A stretch of DNA of 43,491 nt from an uncultured Pseudomonadota bacterium (GTDB lineage: Bacteria > Desulfobacterota > Binatia > Binatales > Binataceae): positions 1 to 43,491 of the forward strand of contig CALAOW010000070.1 in the NCBI GenBank assembly GCA_937889395.1, in the 5' to 3' direction. The notes beneath the pieces were generated by a model that saw nothing but the letters and a program-made list of their open reading frames with translations, did not search any database and was not told the origin of the DNA. The position numbers and the translations under genes are program-made. How positions within the stretch are numbered: the stretch's first letter is position 1; every line of letters starts with the position of its first letter. Shown one piece after another: positions 25,529 to 33,095 of the stretch.

Positions 25529-26833
25529 ATGACCAATGCGCCCGCATCCTCGACGCGCGATCGGCTCACGCTGGAGGGCCGGCTCAATCAGGAATGTTTT
25601 TGTATCGATGTCGATCCGGCGCGTGTCTGGCGCGCCGTGGAGCAAACAACGGCGGGCATCGTCCCCGGCGAGGTATTGGCCCGGGACCGCGCTCATCTCT
25701 TCTCCAACGCGCCGGTCTTCCTCTCGCAGGCGGATCTGATCGCGATGGGCGAGGTCGCGCAGGCCGTCGAAGCGGTCGGCGAGCTCAAAACGTTCCAGGC
25801 CGAAGTACTGGCGTGGGCGCCAGAAATTGCAAGGATCGATTTTGGGCCGCGTGGCGCGTTCATGGGCTACGACTTTCACCTGACGCCGAACGGACCCAAG
25901 CTTATCGAGGTGAACACCAACGCTGGCGGAGCCTTCCTGAACGCGATCCTTGCGCAGGCCTGGGTCGCTTGCTGCCCCGAGGTGCAAGCGCTCGCGCCGC
26001 AGCCGCCGGCCGGGTTCGAAGACGCGGTCTGGAACATGTTCGAAGCGGAGTGGCGCCTCCAACGCCGCGCCGGTCGCCCGCGCGTAATCGCAATCGTTGA
26101 CGATGCGCCCCAACACCAGTTCCTCTACCCGGAGTTCCTGCTGGCGCAGGCCTTCTTCCAGCGCCACGGCGTGGAAGCGGTGATCGCTGATCCGAACAGT
26201 CTGCGGTATTGGCGGGGCCGTCTCATGCTCGGCGAGCTGCCGATCGATCTGGTTTACAATCGGCTGGTGGACTTTGGGTTCGAAAGCCCGGCGGTCGGAT
26301 CGATCCGGGAGGCCTATCTGGCCGACGCGGTGGTCGTGACGCCTAACCCGCGCAACCACGCGCTCCTGGCGGACAAGCGCAATCTGGCCCTGTTGTCCGA
26401 TCCTGCGTGGCTCGAAGCGCTCGGCGTCGAACAAGGACTACGCGACACGCTCGCGCGCCTTCCGCGCGCCAGGCTTGTCACGCCCGACAACGCCGCGGCG
26501 CTCTGGGCCGAGCGCAAATCGCTCTTCTTCAAGCCGGCGGCGGGACATGCCGGCAAGGCCGTCTACCGCGGAGACAAGCTCACACGAACCGTCTGGGCGG
26601 ACATCTTGCAGGGTGATTACGTCGCCCAAGCCTTCGCCGCCCCGAGCGAGCGGCGGGTTCAAGTCGAGGGCGATCCGCAGGTCCGCAAGATGGATGTGCG
26701 ACTTTACACCTATGCAGCCTCCACGATCCTGGTGGCGGCGCGCCTGTACCAGGGCCAAACCACCAACTTCCGCACGCCAGGCGGGGGATTCGCCCCGGTC
26801 ATCATCCTTGGCGGACCTGAGGTCAGCGCCTAA
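25529..26833 (+). CDS. ATP-grasp-like ligase, apparently circularly permuted
   Basis: This 434-residue protein looks like an ATP-grasp carboxylate-amine ligase. The metal-binding part, YDFHLTPNGPKLIEVNTN, lies near residue 115-135. The ATP-binding Lys segment LFFKPAAGHAGKAVYRG and a hinge-like DYVAQAF come about 200 residues later. This is the reverse of the normal order, as in circularly permuted ATP-grasp families related to glutathionylspermidine synthetase. The C-terminal RKMDVRLYTYA and RLYQGQTTNFRTPGGG complete the fold. The product is probably an amide or peptide-like bond on a small molecule; the substrate is unknown. It follows arsR in a cassette bounded by direct repeats, and its TAA overlaps the stop of the convergent lipoprotein gene. 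No clear ribosome-binding site is seen. Confidence 0.65.
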   Translation: MTNAPASSTRDRLTLEGRLNQECFCIDVDPARVWRAVEQTTAGIVPGEVLARDRAHLFSNAPVFLSQADLIAMGEVAQAVEAVGELKTFQAEVLAWAPEIARIDFGPRGAFMGYDFHLTPNGPKLIEVNTNAGGAFLNAILAQAWVACCPEVQALAPQPPAGFEDAVWNMFEAEWRLQRRAGRPRVIAIVDDAPQHQFLYPEFLLAQAFFQRHGVEAVIADPNSLRYWRGRLMLGELPIDLVYNRLVDFGFESPAVGSIREAYLADAVVVTPNPRNHALLADKRNLALLSDPAWLEALGVEQGLRDTLARLPRARLVTPDNAAALWAERKSLFFKPAAGHAGKAVYRGDKLTRTVWADILQGDYVAQAFAAPSERRVQVEGDPQVRKMDVRLYTYAASTILVAARLYQGQTTNFRTPGGGFAPVIILGGPEVSA

Positions 26834-26874
26834 CGGGATTTGATGTCGTCTTCGAGCATCAGATTGCGCAAGTC
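26826..26874. repeat. Right direct repeat: native 3' end of lipoprotein gene
   Basis: This copy contains the true end of the minus-strand lipoprotein gene (TAG, 26830-26832) and the TAA (26831-26833) of the plus-strand ATP-grasp gene. It matches 25032-25080 at 47 of 49 bases; the copies are 1794 bp apart. A shorter echo, TAACGGGATTT, also lies just before the ATP-grasp start (25514-25524). Confidence 0.9.
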
Positions 26875-27585
26875 CTGGCGCTGGAAGATCGCCGCCACCG
26901 AGCGCGTCAGCGCGACCGACAATACCTGCCCCGGCTCGTCGTAGATGCCCGCTTCGTCCTCGGAACCGAGACCGAACGAGCCGACCGGCGGGTCGTAGTA
27001 GGTTTCGTCAGCGCTCCCGGTCCAGAACGGGACGCTGAACGGCGGCTTGTAGATCGAGACGTCGAGAGCCAAATCGGCTGTAGTCCGCCAGACAGGGCCG
27101 TACTGGCCGTTGGCGCCGCGGTACTTTTTTACCCAGCATCGCCGAATCTTGCTCTCGAGCACATACTCGGCGGTGTTCTTGACTCCCGGTTTGTAGGCGA
27201 CATCAGTGGACGACGACGCGCTCAAACCCGCCTCATCGGCCGCGCGCCCGATCGCTTGCTGCAGGATCGGGCCGAGCGGGGGGCTGTACAGGCGCTGCGT
27301 AATGTTGCCGGATTGATCGGTGATGACTCCTATCGCCGGATTGCCATTGAGCGGCGCGCTGTCGCCGGTCCCGTCGCGCGCGTCGGCCGACATCAGGATC
27401 AGGATGGTCTTTCTGGGATAACTGTTTTGGTATCCCTTGACCTGGTACGGGTAGTACTCGAGCGTCTGGACCGAGGTCGTAGCGGGCGCACCGCCGCCGA
27501 CGGTCGCACATCCCGAGAGCATCGAGGTGAAGGTCGAAACGATCGTGACGAGAAGCGCGATTCGGCAGGTGTGGATGCTCGCCAC
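26830..27585 (-). CDS. Lipoprotein of unknown function, end of kinase locus
   Basis: This is an outer- or inner-membrane-anchored protein of about 251 residues. The signal IALLVTIVSTFTSMLSGCAT has a good lipobox (LSGC). The mature protein has no domain I recognise; noteworthy are QTLEYYPYQVKGYQNSYPRK and a C-terminal QDLRNLMLEDDIKSR. The track start at 27774 lies inside the upstream FHA gene. I infer a GTG start at 27585, 17 nt after that gene's stop, because no ATG exists between the overlap and the signal peptide. Tight spacing puts it in the kinase/phosphatase/FHA operon, where it may be the envelope output or sensor. Its stop overlaps that of the convergent ATP-grasp gene. Confidence 0.72.
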   Translation of the reverse strand: MASIHTCRIALLVTIVSTFTSMLSGCATVGGGAPATTSVQTLEYYPYQVKGYQNSYPRKTILILMSADARDGTGDSAPLNGNPAIGVITDQSGNITQRLYSPPLGPILQQAIGRAADEAGLSASSSTDVAYKPGVKNTAEYVLESKIRRCWVKKYRGANGQYGPVWRTTADLALDVSIYKPPFSVPFWTGSADETYYDPPVGSFGLGSEDEAGIYDEPGQVLSVALTRSVAAIFQRQDLRNLMLEDDIKSR

Positions 27586-27601
27586 GATCAGGCTTCGCCT
27601 C

Positions 27602-28471
27602 TTATCGATTCGCCGCCTGGGCCCGATCGCGGAAGAGAAACAGCGTGCCACCCACCTCGAGACGATCGCCGCTCTTGAGCGCATAGCGGCCCGCCACCGA
27701 CTGTCGATTGACGAATATCTGCCCGCCGGTCGGATTGATGATGAAATTCTTGCCCTCGCGCCGGATGATCGCATGATTGCCGAGCACCGTCTGATCGCCG
27801 AACAGTCCGATGTCGCTTTCCTCGGCGCGGCCGATAATCGTCACGCCCTTGAGCAGGGGATATTCGCGGCCCTCGCGCGCGTTGCGGCTCTGGCTGCGCA
27901 CGACCATCAGCCAGCCGCGCTTGAGCAACTCTCCGACCAGTCCGATGAAGAATCCGATCAGCGCGCCGAGGATGATGATCGCGATCGCTCGTCCGAACGC
28001 TTGCGGAAACGTGCTCGTCAGGCTCTGGTAAAAGAATCCGCCGAGCGCGCCGCCGAGCAAGCCGCCTATCGCGCCATTGCGCCGCCGCGCCGCCGATCCC
28101 GACGCCGATCCAACGCCGAGTCCGACCGCGATTCCGAGCACGCTCCATCCCAGAATTCGGCCGTTGAGGCCGCCCAGAATGTCGAACGCAAATTCGCCGA
28201 CGATCAATCCCAGCGCTCCGCCCGCCGCGCCGATAGCTCCACCGACCACGAATCTGCGCGCCGCCTGACGCAACTGGCCTACGCTGAGCGTTTCGATCGA
28301 GGCGAGAAACGCGCTGATCAGTGCGCCGATCAACGCACCGAACAGGATATCGCGGCCATAAACCCAGCGGATGCCGAGAATTGGCTCCGAGAGCCCCCAC
28401 GCGGCGAAGCCGCCAAGCGCGCCGGCGGCCGCATAGAAGAGAAGTTTTTCGCGGGAAACGTTACTCGCCAT
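27602..28471 (-). CDS. Membrane protein with C-terminal FHA domain
   Basis: This is a 289-residue inner-membrane protein. The first 190 residues are glycine-rich hydrophobic segments (about five to six helices, such as DILFGALIGALISAFLASI and AIAIIILGALIGFFIGLVGEL). The C-terminal 95 residues are a cytoplasmic FHA phosphothreonine-binding domain: VTIIGRAEESDIGL, VLGNHAIIRR, QIFVNRQSV. The usual SxxH motif is GNH here, so Ser is replaced. It should recruit phosphoproteins made by the kinases of the same locus to the membrane. It is transcribed after the 793-residue kinase, across a 160-bp gap that holds a dispersed hairpin repeat and no gene. Confidence 0.82.
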   Translation of the reverse strand: MASNVSREKLLFYAAAGALGGFAAWGLSEPILGIRWVYGRDILFGALIGALISAFLASIETLSVGQLRQAARRFVVGGAIGAAGGALGLIVGEFAFDILGGLNGRILGWSVLGIAVGLGVGSASGSAARRRNGAIGGLLGGALGGFFYQSLTSTFPQAFGRAIAIIILGALIGFFIGLVGELLKRGWLMVVRSQSRNAREGREYPLLKGVTIIGRAEESDIGLFGDQTVLGNHAIIRREGKNFIINPTGGQIFVNRQSVAGRYALKSGDRLEVGGTLFLFRDRAQAANR

Positions 28472-28610
28472 GATGCACTCCCAGCATTGCGCGTGCTTGG
28501 GTCAGGTTCAAGCGCAAATCCGCCAAAGCGCTGTTTATCGCATCGAGAACAACGCCCTTTCCGCCCCTAACCCTTCTAAGAGGGCGAAGCCCGCATCTTT
28601 TCTTAGCATC

Positions 28611-28631
28611 GGGTGCAGGGGTCACCCCTGC
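28611..28631. repeat. GGTGCAGGG hairpin repeat, copy 1
   Basis: GGGTGCAGGGGTCACCCCTGC forms a near-perfect hairpin immediately after the 793-residue kinase stop (28632). The preceding CTTAGCATC is similar to the context of the copy at 37329-37350. It could act as a terminator for the minus-strand genes or be a mobile palindromic repeat. Confidence 0.65.
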
Positions 28632-31013
28632 TCAATTCGCCTGGGCGGTCCAGGTGCCGCGCTCTCCCGACGGCGTCGATTCGAAAGTGCCGCTGATCTG
28701 ATCGCTGCGGCGCGCGCCTTCGAAGTAATACGTCTCGGTGCCGTATGGGACCTGGAACTGCAGATGGTTGCCGCGGACGAATCCTTCGATCGGCGTCATT
28801 CCATAGCCTGACTGATGGATCACGAGCTCGCCGTGCAGGAAGCCGTTGGGCTGCGGACGCAGTCTAAGCTCCATCCCGGGATTGCCGCCGCTGCGAAGAC
28901 CGCTGATAGTGCCGGTGGCGACCGTCGGCCCGAGCATGCTGCCCGACGGCATCGAGCTGCCACCGATCGAGCTGCCGATCGCGCCGCTGCCGCCTGGATA
29001 GGTCGCGTATGGTCCGCCGGCGTCGGCGAGCACTTCGAATCTCTTCGCATCGAAAAATTGGCCGTTCAAATAAAAATTAACCGTGTAGGTGCCCGGCAGA
29101 AACGCGCCGCCGTGCGAGTTGCCGACGCGTCCGCTGAACGTCACCGTCTTCATACTGGGCGAGACGGGCTGATAATCGTTGACCGCGCCCAGCGTGCGAC
29201 CGTCCGGGCCGATATACGCCGCATCGACGCGGTACTGGCCGGGCTCGAGCTTGTAGAGCCGGTTCTCGAAGCTGACCTCCCAGCCGACGAACAACACCTT
29301 CGATACCGCGAAAGAGCTGGTCGCTCGCGAGAGCGCGGTCCCGGTCTTGGTCGTGTTGAGAAAGCTGATGCTGCGAAGCTGCAAGGGCTTGGCGCGGCGC
29401 TCATCGATCATCGCGAGCTTGCGCGCTTCTTCGTCGCGCTTGCGCTGCTCCGCCTTTGCCGCCGCCGCAGCCGCCGCCTCGCTCGCCGCCGCCGCGTTCC
29501 TTGCGCTCACGTCCTGGTTAACGATGAAGCCTTCCTGCGCGAGCATCTTGTCGTCCGAGTAGAGCGCCACCTTGTACGTGCCGGCGGGCTTGTCGGTCAT
29601 CGTCGGCATCAACGCCACGCCGCTGAAGTCGGCGGTCTTCTGCGCCGGCCCGACAAAAATATTCGTGTTGCTGGACGCGATCTGAAGTCCGTTGGGATCG
29701 TAAAAGCGCGCCTCGACCTTTTCGTCACGCCCTTCCAGTCCCGCGAGCAGGTTCTTGAAGGTTGCGGTCCACTTCAGGTAGCGCGCGTTGGTCAGATCGG
29801 TATCGTTGAACTTCGCCTGCGGCGGCGCCAGCGCAGTGCCCTCGCGCGTCGAGAGCGCCAGCGTCATCTGCGAGAATTCGAGCGGATGCTCGCGGGCCTT
29901 GGCCAGCAGCTCCTCATGCTTCCACGGCAGTCCGTCGAACAGCGGCTTGAGTCCGAGCCGCAGCTGTAGTTCCGGGCTTGAATATATGTACGTCCCGCCG
30001 AACGCCGCTCCCGCCAGCACCATCAGGAAAATCGCAAGACTGATCGAACGGCTCAGCCGGCTGCGCGGCTTGCGATAAACAACCGGCTCGTCCTCGAACT
30101 CGAGTTGCTCCTGGTACTGCGACAGCCCGCCGGTTCCGCCCGTCGAGCTCACACTCCCGCCCTCGTGCGCGAGGCCGCGCCCGTAGAGCATCATGTCGCG
30201 GAATTCCTGGACGCGCCCGGGCCGCCCGTTTACTTCGTATGCAAGCGCCGCGTCGACGGCGCCCGCCAGGTTGCTCGACACGGCCGGGCGCAGCTCGTGA
30301 ATCGGCGGGAAACTGAAGGGCGGAAACTTTTCAGGATCGCGGCCGGTCAGCACGTAATGCAACGTCGCGCCCAGCGAGTAGATGTCGCTGCGCGGATCGA
30401 CCAGGCCCTGGTACTGCTCCGGCGGTGCGAAGCCAAGCGTGCCGATCATCGTGCCCTTGCGCGCAGCCTTGAACAGCCGCGCGATTCCAAAGTCCACCAA
30501 CACGACCCGCCCGTTCGGATTGAGCATCACGTTGGACGGCTTCATGTCGCGGTAGACTATCGGCGGCTCCAGCCCGTGCAGATACGCGAGCACGTCGCAC
30601 AACTGGCGCGCGATATCGATCACCAGCCCCTCGGGCAGCGGCTCGCCGCGTGCGGCGAGTTCCTCCTCGAGGTTGCGTCCCTCGACGTACTCCATCACCA
30701 GGTAATGGCGGTTGGCGAGTTCGAAGCGGTCGGTGATCGCGGGAATCGCCTGATGCTTCAGTTGCGCGAGCGTGTCGGCCTCGCGCGCGAAATATTCGTT
30801 GGCCTCGATCCGCTGCGCCGGATCGATAAAGTGATCGACCATCTCTTTGATCGCGCACGGGCGATTGGCCAGGCGCTGGTCGCGCGCCAGATAGACCATC
30901 CCCATCCCGCCGCCGCCGAGCAGCCGCTCGATTGCGTAGCGGCCCTGCAGCACGGTGCCGGGCTCGAGCGGTCCGGTATTCGGCTGCGATGAATCTTTTG
31001 GCGAGGTGGACAT
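28632..31013 (-). CDS. PknB-type Ser/Thr protein kinase with transmembrane anchor
   Basis: This is a 793-residue receptor-like kinase. The kinase domain is about residues 26-280: Gly loop LLGGGGMGMVYLAR, catalytic Lys56 in CAIKEM, catalytic loop YRDMKPSN (D156), DFG at 174-176, and APPEQY in place of APE. A single transmembrane helix lies at about 323-345. The outer part has two beta-rich segments with repeated phrases about fragments such as FKNLLAGLEGRDEKVEARFYDPNG and RTLGAVNDYQPVSPSM, joined by an Ala/Glu/Lys coiled-coil-like linker. These segments resemble ligand- or wall-binding sandwich domains but I cannot name them. It follows the PP2C gene by 27 bp and belongs to the VWA/FHA/kinase/phosphatase operon. 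Confidence 0.9.
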   Translation of the reverse strand: MSTSPKDSSQPNTGPLEPGTVLQGRYAIERLLGGGGMGMVYLARDQRLANRPCAIKEMVDHFIDPAQRIEANEYFAREADTLAQLKHQAIPAITDRFELANRHYLVMEYVEGRNLEEELAARGEPLPEGLVIDIARQLCDVLAYLHGLEPPIVYRDMKPSNVMLNPNGRVVLVDFGIARLFKAARKGTMIGTLGFAPPEQYQGLVDPRSDIYSLGATLHYVLTGRDPEKFPPFSFPPIHELRPAVSSNLAGAVDAALAYEVNGRPGRVQEFRDMMLYGRGLAHEGGSVSSTGGTGGLSQYQEQLEFEDEPVVYRKPRSRLSRSISLAIFLMVLAGAAFGGTYIYSSPELQLRLGLKPLFDGLPWKHEELLAKAREHPLEFSQMTLALSTREGTALAPPQAKFNDTDLTNARYLKWTATFKNLLAGLEGRDEKVEARFYDPNGLQIASSNTNIFVGPAQKTADFSGVALMPTMTDKPAGTYKVALYSDDKMLAQEGFIVNQDVSARNAAAASEAAAAAAAKAEQRKRDEEARKLAMIDERRAKPLQLRSISFLNTTKTGTALSRATSSFAVSKVLFVGWEVSFENRLYKLEPGQYRVDAAYIGPDGRTLGAVNDYQPVSPSMKTVTFSGRVGNSHGGAFLPGTYTVNFYLNGQFFDAKRFEVLADAGGPYATYPGGSGAIGSSIGGSSMPSGSMLGPTVATGTISGLRSGGNPGMELRLRPQPNGFLHGELVIHQSGYGMTPIEGFVRGNHLQFQVPYGTETYYFEGARRSDQISGTFESTPSGERGTWTAQAN

Positions 31014-31040
31014 CGTTAATCGCCGGCGCGTGGTTCGCGC

Positions 31041-33095
31041 CTAGCTTGCATAGACTACGATCATGGAAATGTTGTCGGTACCGCCGCCGGCGTTGGCCGC
31101 GACGATCAATTCGCGCGCCGCGTCGAAGGGATCGGGGTTACGCTCCAGAATGTCGTGGATCTGACGGTCATCGACGTGCGCCGTCAACCCGTCGCTGCAG
31201 AGCATCAGCTTGTCCCCGCGTTTGAGCTTGAGCGAGACCGCCTCCGCCCCCGCCGGTCCGCTCTGGCGCGCACCGAGCGAGCGCGTGATCACATTTTTGT
31301 GCTCGTGCGTGTGCGCTTCCTCGGCAGTTATCTGCCCGATTTCGACCAGCCGCTGCACCAGTGAGTGGTCCTTTGTGACCTGGCGAAGCGTCGCGCCTTC
31401 CATCAGATATCCGCGGCTGTCTCCGACCCAGGCCACGGCCGCATCCGGTGGCGCGACCAGCGCGCATACGCCCGTGGAACCCATTCCGCGAGACTCCGGA
31501 TGGCTCGCCACGTATTCGATAATCCTGGAATTTGCTTCTTCGAGCGCGGCTGTCAGCAGTTCCGCGCCGTTGGTAACATCTCCACGCGCGCCCTCGAGCC
31601 GCGTTTCAATGTAACTCCGGATCGTTTGTACGGCAATTGCAGAAGCGACTTCGCCCGCCTCCGCGCCGCCCATCCCGTCGGCAACGACGTACAAATGGCT
31701 CTGCGCCGGATCGATCATCGACTCGCGCGTGTACTCGACCGCCAGCACCGAGTCTTCGTTATGCTCGCGCACGCGGCCTACGTCGGTCATCGCGGCCGCG
31801 CGCAGCCGGATCGCGCCGCCCAGCGCGATCAGCTCGGCCTTGAACTCGTCGATGGTCGGCCAGCGGTCGGCGGGGCTGAAAGCGATCGCACGGCGGATCG
31901 CATTCTCCAGCCGCGGTGTAACGACATGCGGCGGATAGAACTGAACCGGGCCCGCCTCTTCGCGCCAGCTCTCGCTCGGAATCCTTGCGCCCGTGAGGCA
32001 CGTGTAGAGGATCGCGCCGGCGGAAAAAATATCCGCGCGCTTGTCCACCTTTTTGCCGCGATAAATCTCCGGCGCCGTGTAGCCGTCGTTGAAAATCGGC
32101 TCGCCCTGAAGCTCATTGTCGTTGCTGACGTAGTCCAGGCCCGTGAGCTTGAGCCGGCCGTCGGGGGCAACGGAAACCGATTCGGGGCAGATGTCGTTCA
32201 GCCGCAGCGCCCGGCGATGCGCAAACGAAATCGCCTGGCAGATCTGAACGGCTGCCGCGATCGCTTCCGTCTCGGTCATTTTCCCGGATCCGCGACGAAG
32301 TCCCTCGAGTTCCTCGTCGGCGTAAACCAGGTACACGCGCCCGTTTTCAGCGAATCCTCCGGTCGCGCGCTGAAAGGCGGGATGGTTGATCGTCTGTGAC
32401 AGGGCGAGCACGCGCCCGAAGACTTCACCGAGATCTTCGCCGCCCGGCGCCGCCGCATCCTCGTGCGCCCCGTCGTCGGTCTCGGGATTGGCCTGAGTTT
32501 CGGCCACGACCGCTGCTTCCACCGCTTCGCTGGATTCATCCGGAGATGCGTTCTCCGCAACCTCGGCCATCACGGCAGGATTAGCTTCAGCCTCGACCGC
32601 CGACTGGACGCCTTCCCCCGATGCGTTCGCGCTCGCCGACCCGCCCACCTGCGAACTCGAGGCGTGCAGCTGCGGCGCCGCCGCGGTCCCGTTGGTCTGC
32701 GCAACCGCCGGCCTGAGTTCCGCGGTCTTGGCACTCGGGCTGTTGGGATCCTCGGGACGCGGCGCGGGCGGCGCGGGCGCCGCCGGATGCGGCGCTTCAT
32801 CGACCATTTCTGCCAATTCTGCCGACGGTTGCGGGCCGAGGCGCTCACGCAATGCGATCGATTCCGTTTTGCCGTCTCGGATGCGGTTTGCGCGATAGTG
32901 ATTTTCGATCGACGTCTGACCCGTCAGCGCAACTATCTCGATCCCGCCCTTCAAAGACGTTCCCGCCGTCAGCGGCGTCGGCCGCGTCGGCGACTGCGAT
33001 GCGGATGCGGCCGCCTTGGACAGCCCCTGGCCGCATCGATTGCAGAACTTGGCGTCGTCCGATGCCTCTTGGCCGCATTCAGGACAGGTGATCAT
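31041..33095 (-). CDS. Zinc ribbon-pseudokinase-PP2C phosphatase fusion
   Basis: This 684-residue protein has three parts. A zinc ribbon uses C4, C7, C18 and C21. After an acidic Ala/Glu-rich linker, residues of about 225-420 form a kinase-like domain with DICPESVSVAPDGRLKLTG in place of the catalytic loop: the Lys and Asn of D-x-K-P-x-x-N are Cys and Ser, and DFG reads GLD. It retains GYTAPEIYRGKKVDKRADIF, so it is a pseudokinase. The C-terminal 245 residues are a complete PP2C phosphatase: EHNEDS, VVADGMGG, GSTG, GDSRGYL, MLCSDGL, GGTDNISMIV. It probably removes phosphates placed by the two neighbouring kinases, with the pseudokinase as a regulatory docking module. Its ATG overlaps the upstream kinase stop. 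Confidence 0.88.
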   Translation of the reverse strand: MITCPECGQEASDDAKFCNRCGQGLSKAAASASQSPTRPTPLTAGTSLKGGIEIVALTGQTSIENHYRANRIRDGKTESIALRERLGPQPSAELAEMVDEAPHPAAPAPPAPRPEDPNSPSAKTAELRPAVAQTNGTAAAPQLHASSSQVGGSASANASGEGVQSAVEAEANPAVMAEVAENASPDESSEAVEAAVVAETQANPETDDGAHEDAAAPGGEDLGEVFGRVLALSQTINHPAFQRATGGFAENGRVYLVYADEELEGLRRGSGKMTETEAIAAAVQICQAISFAHRRALRLNDICPESVSVAPDGRLKLTGLDYVSNDNELQGEPIFNDGYTAPEIYRGKKVDKRADIFSAGAILYTCLTGARIPSESWREEAGPVQFYPPHVVTPRLENAIRRAIAFSPADRWPTIDEFKAELIALGGAIRLRAAAMTDVGRVREHNEDSVLAVEYTRESMIDPAQSHLYVVADGMGGAEAGEVASAIAVQTIRSYIETRLEGARGDVTNGAELLTAALEEANSRIIEYVASHPESRGMGSTGVCALVAPPDAAVAWVGDSRGYLMEGATLRQVTKDHSLVQRLVEIGQITAEEAHTHEHKNVITRSLGARQSGPAGAEAVSLKLKRGDKLMLCSDGLTAHVDDRQIHDILERNPDPFDAARELIVAANAGGGTDNISMIVVYAS

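Noticed and set aside
31365-32399. 344-residue plus-strand ORF, and similar ones at 28815-29969 and 30105-30992
   Set aside because: All are antisense to the PP2C and kinase genes and show no motif.
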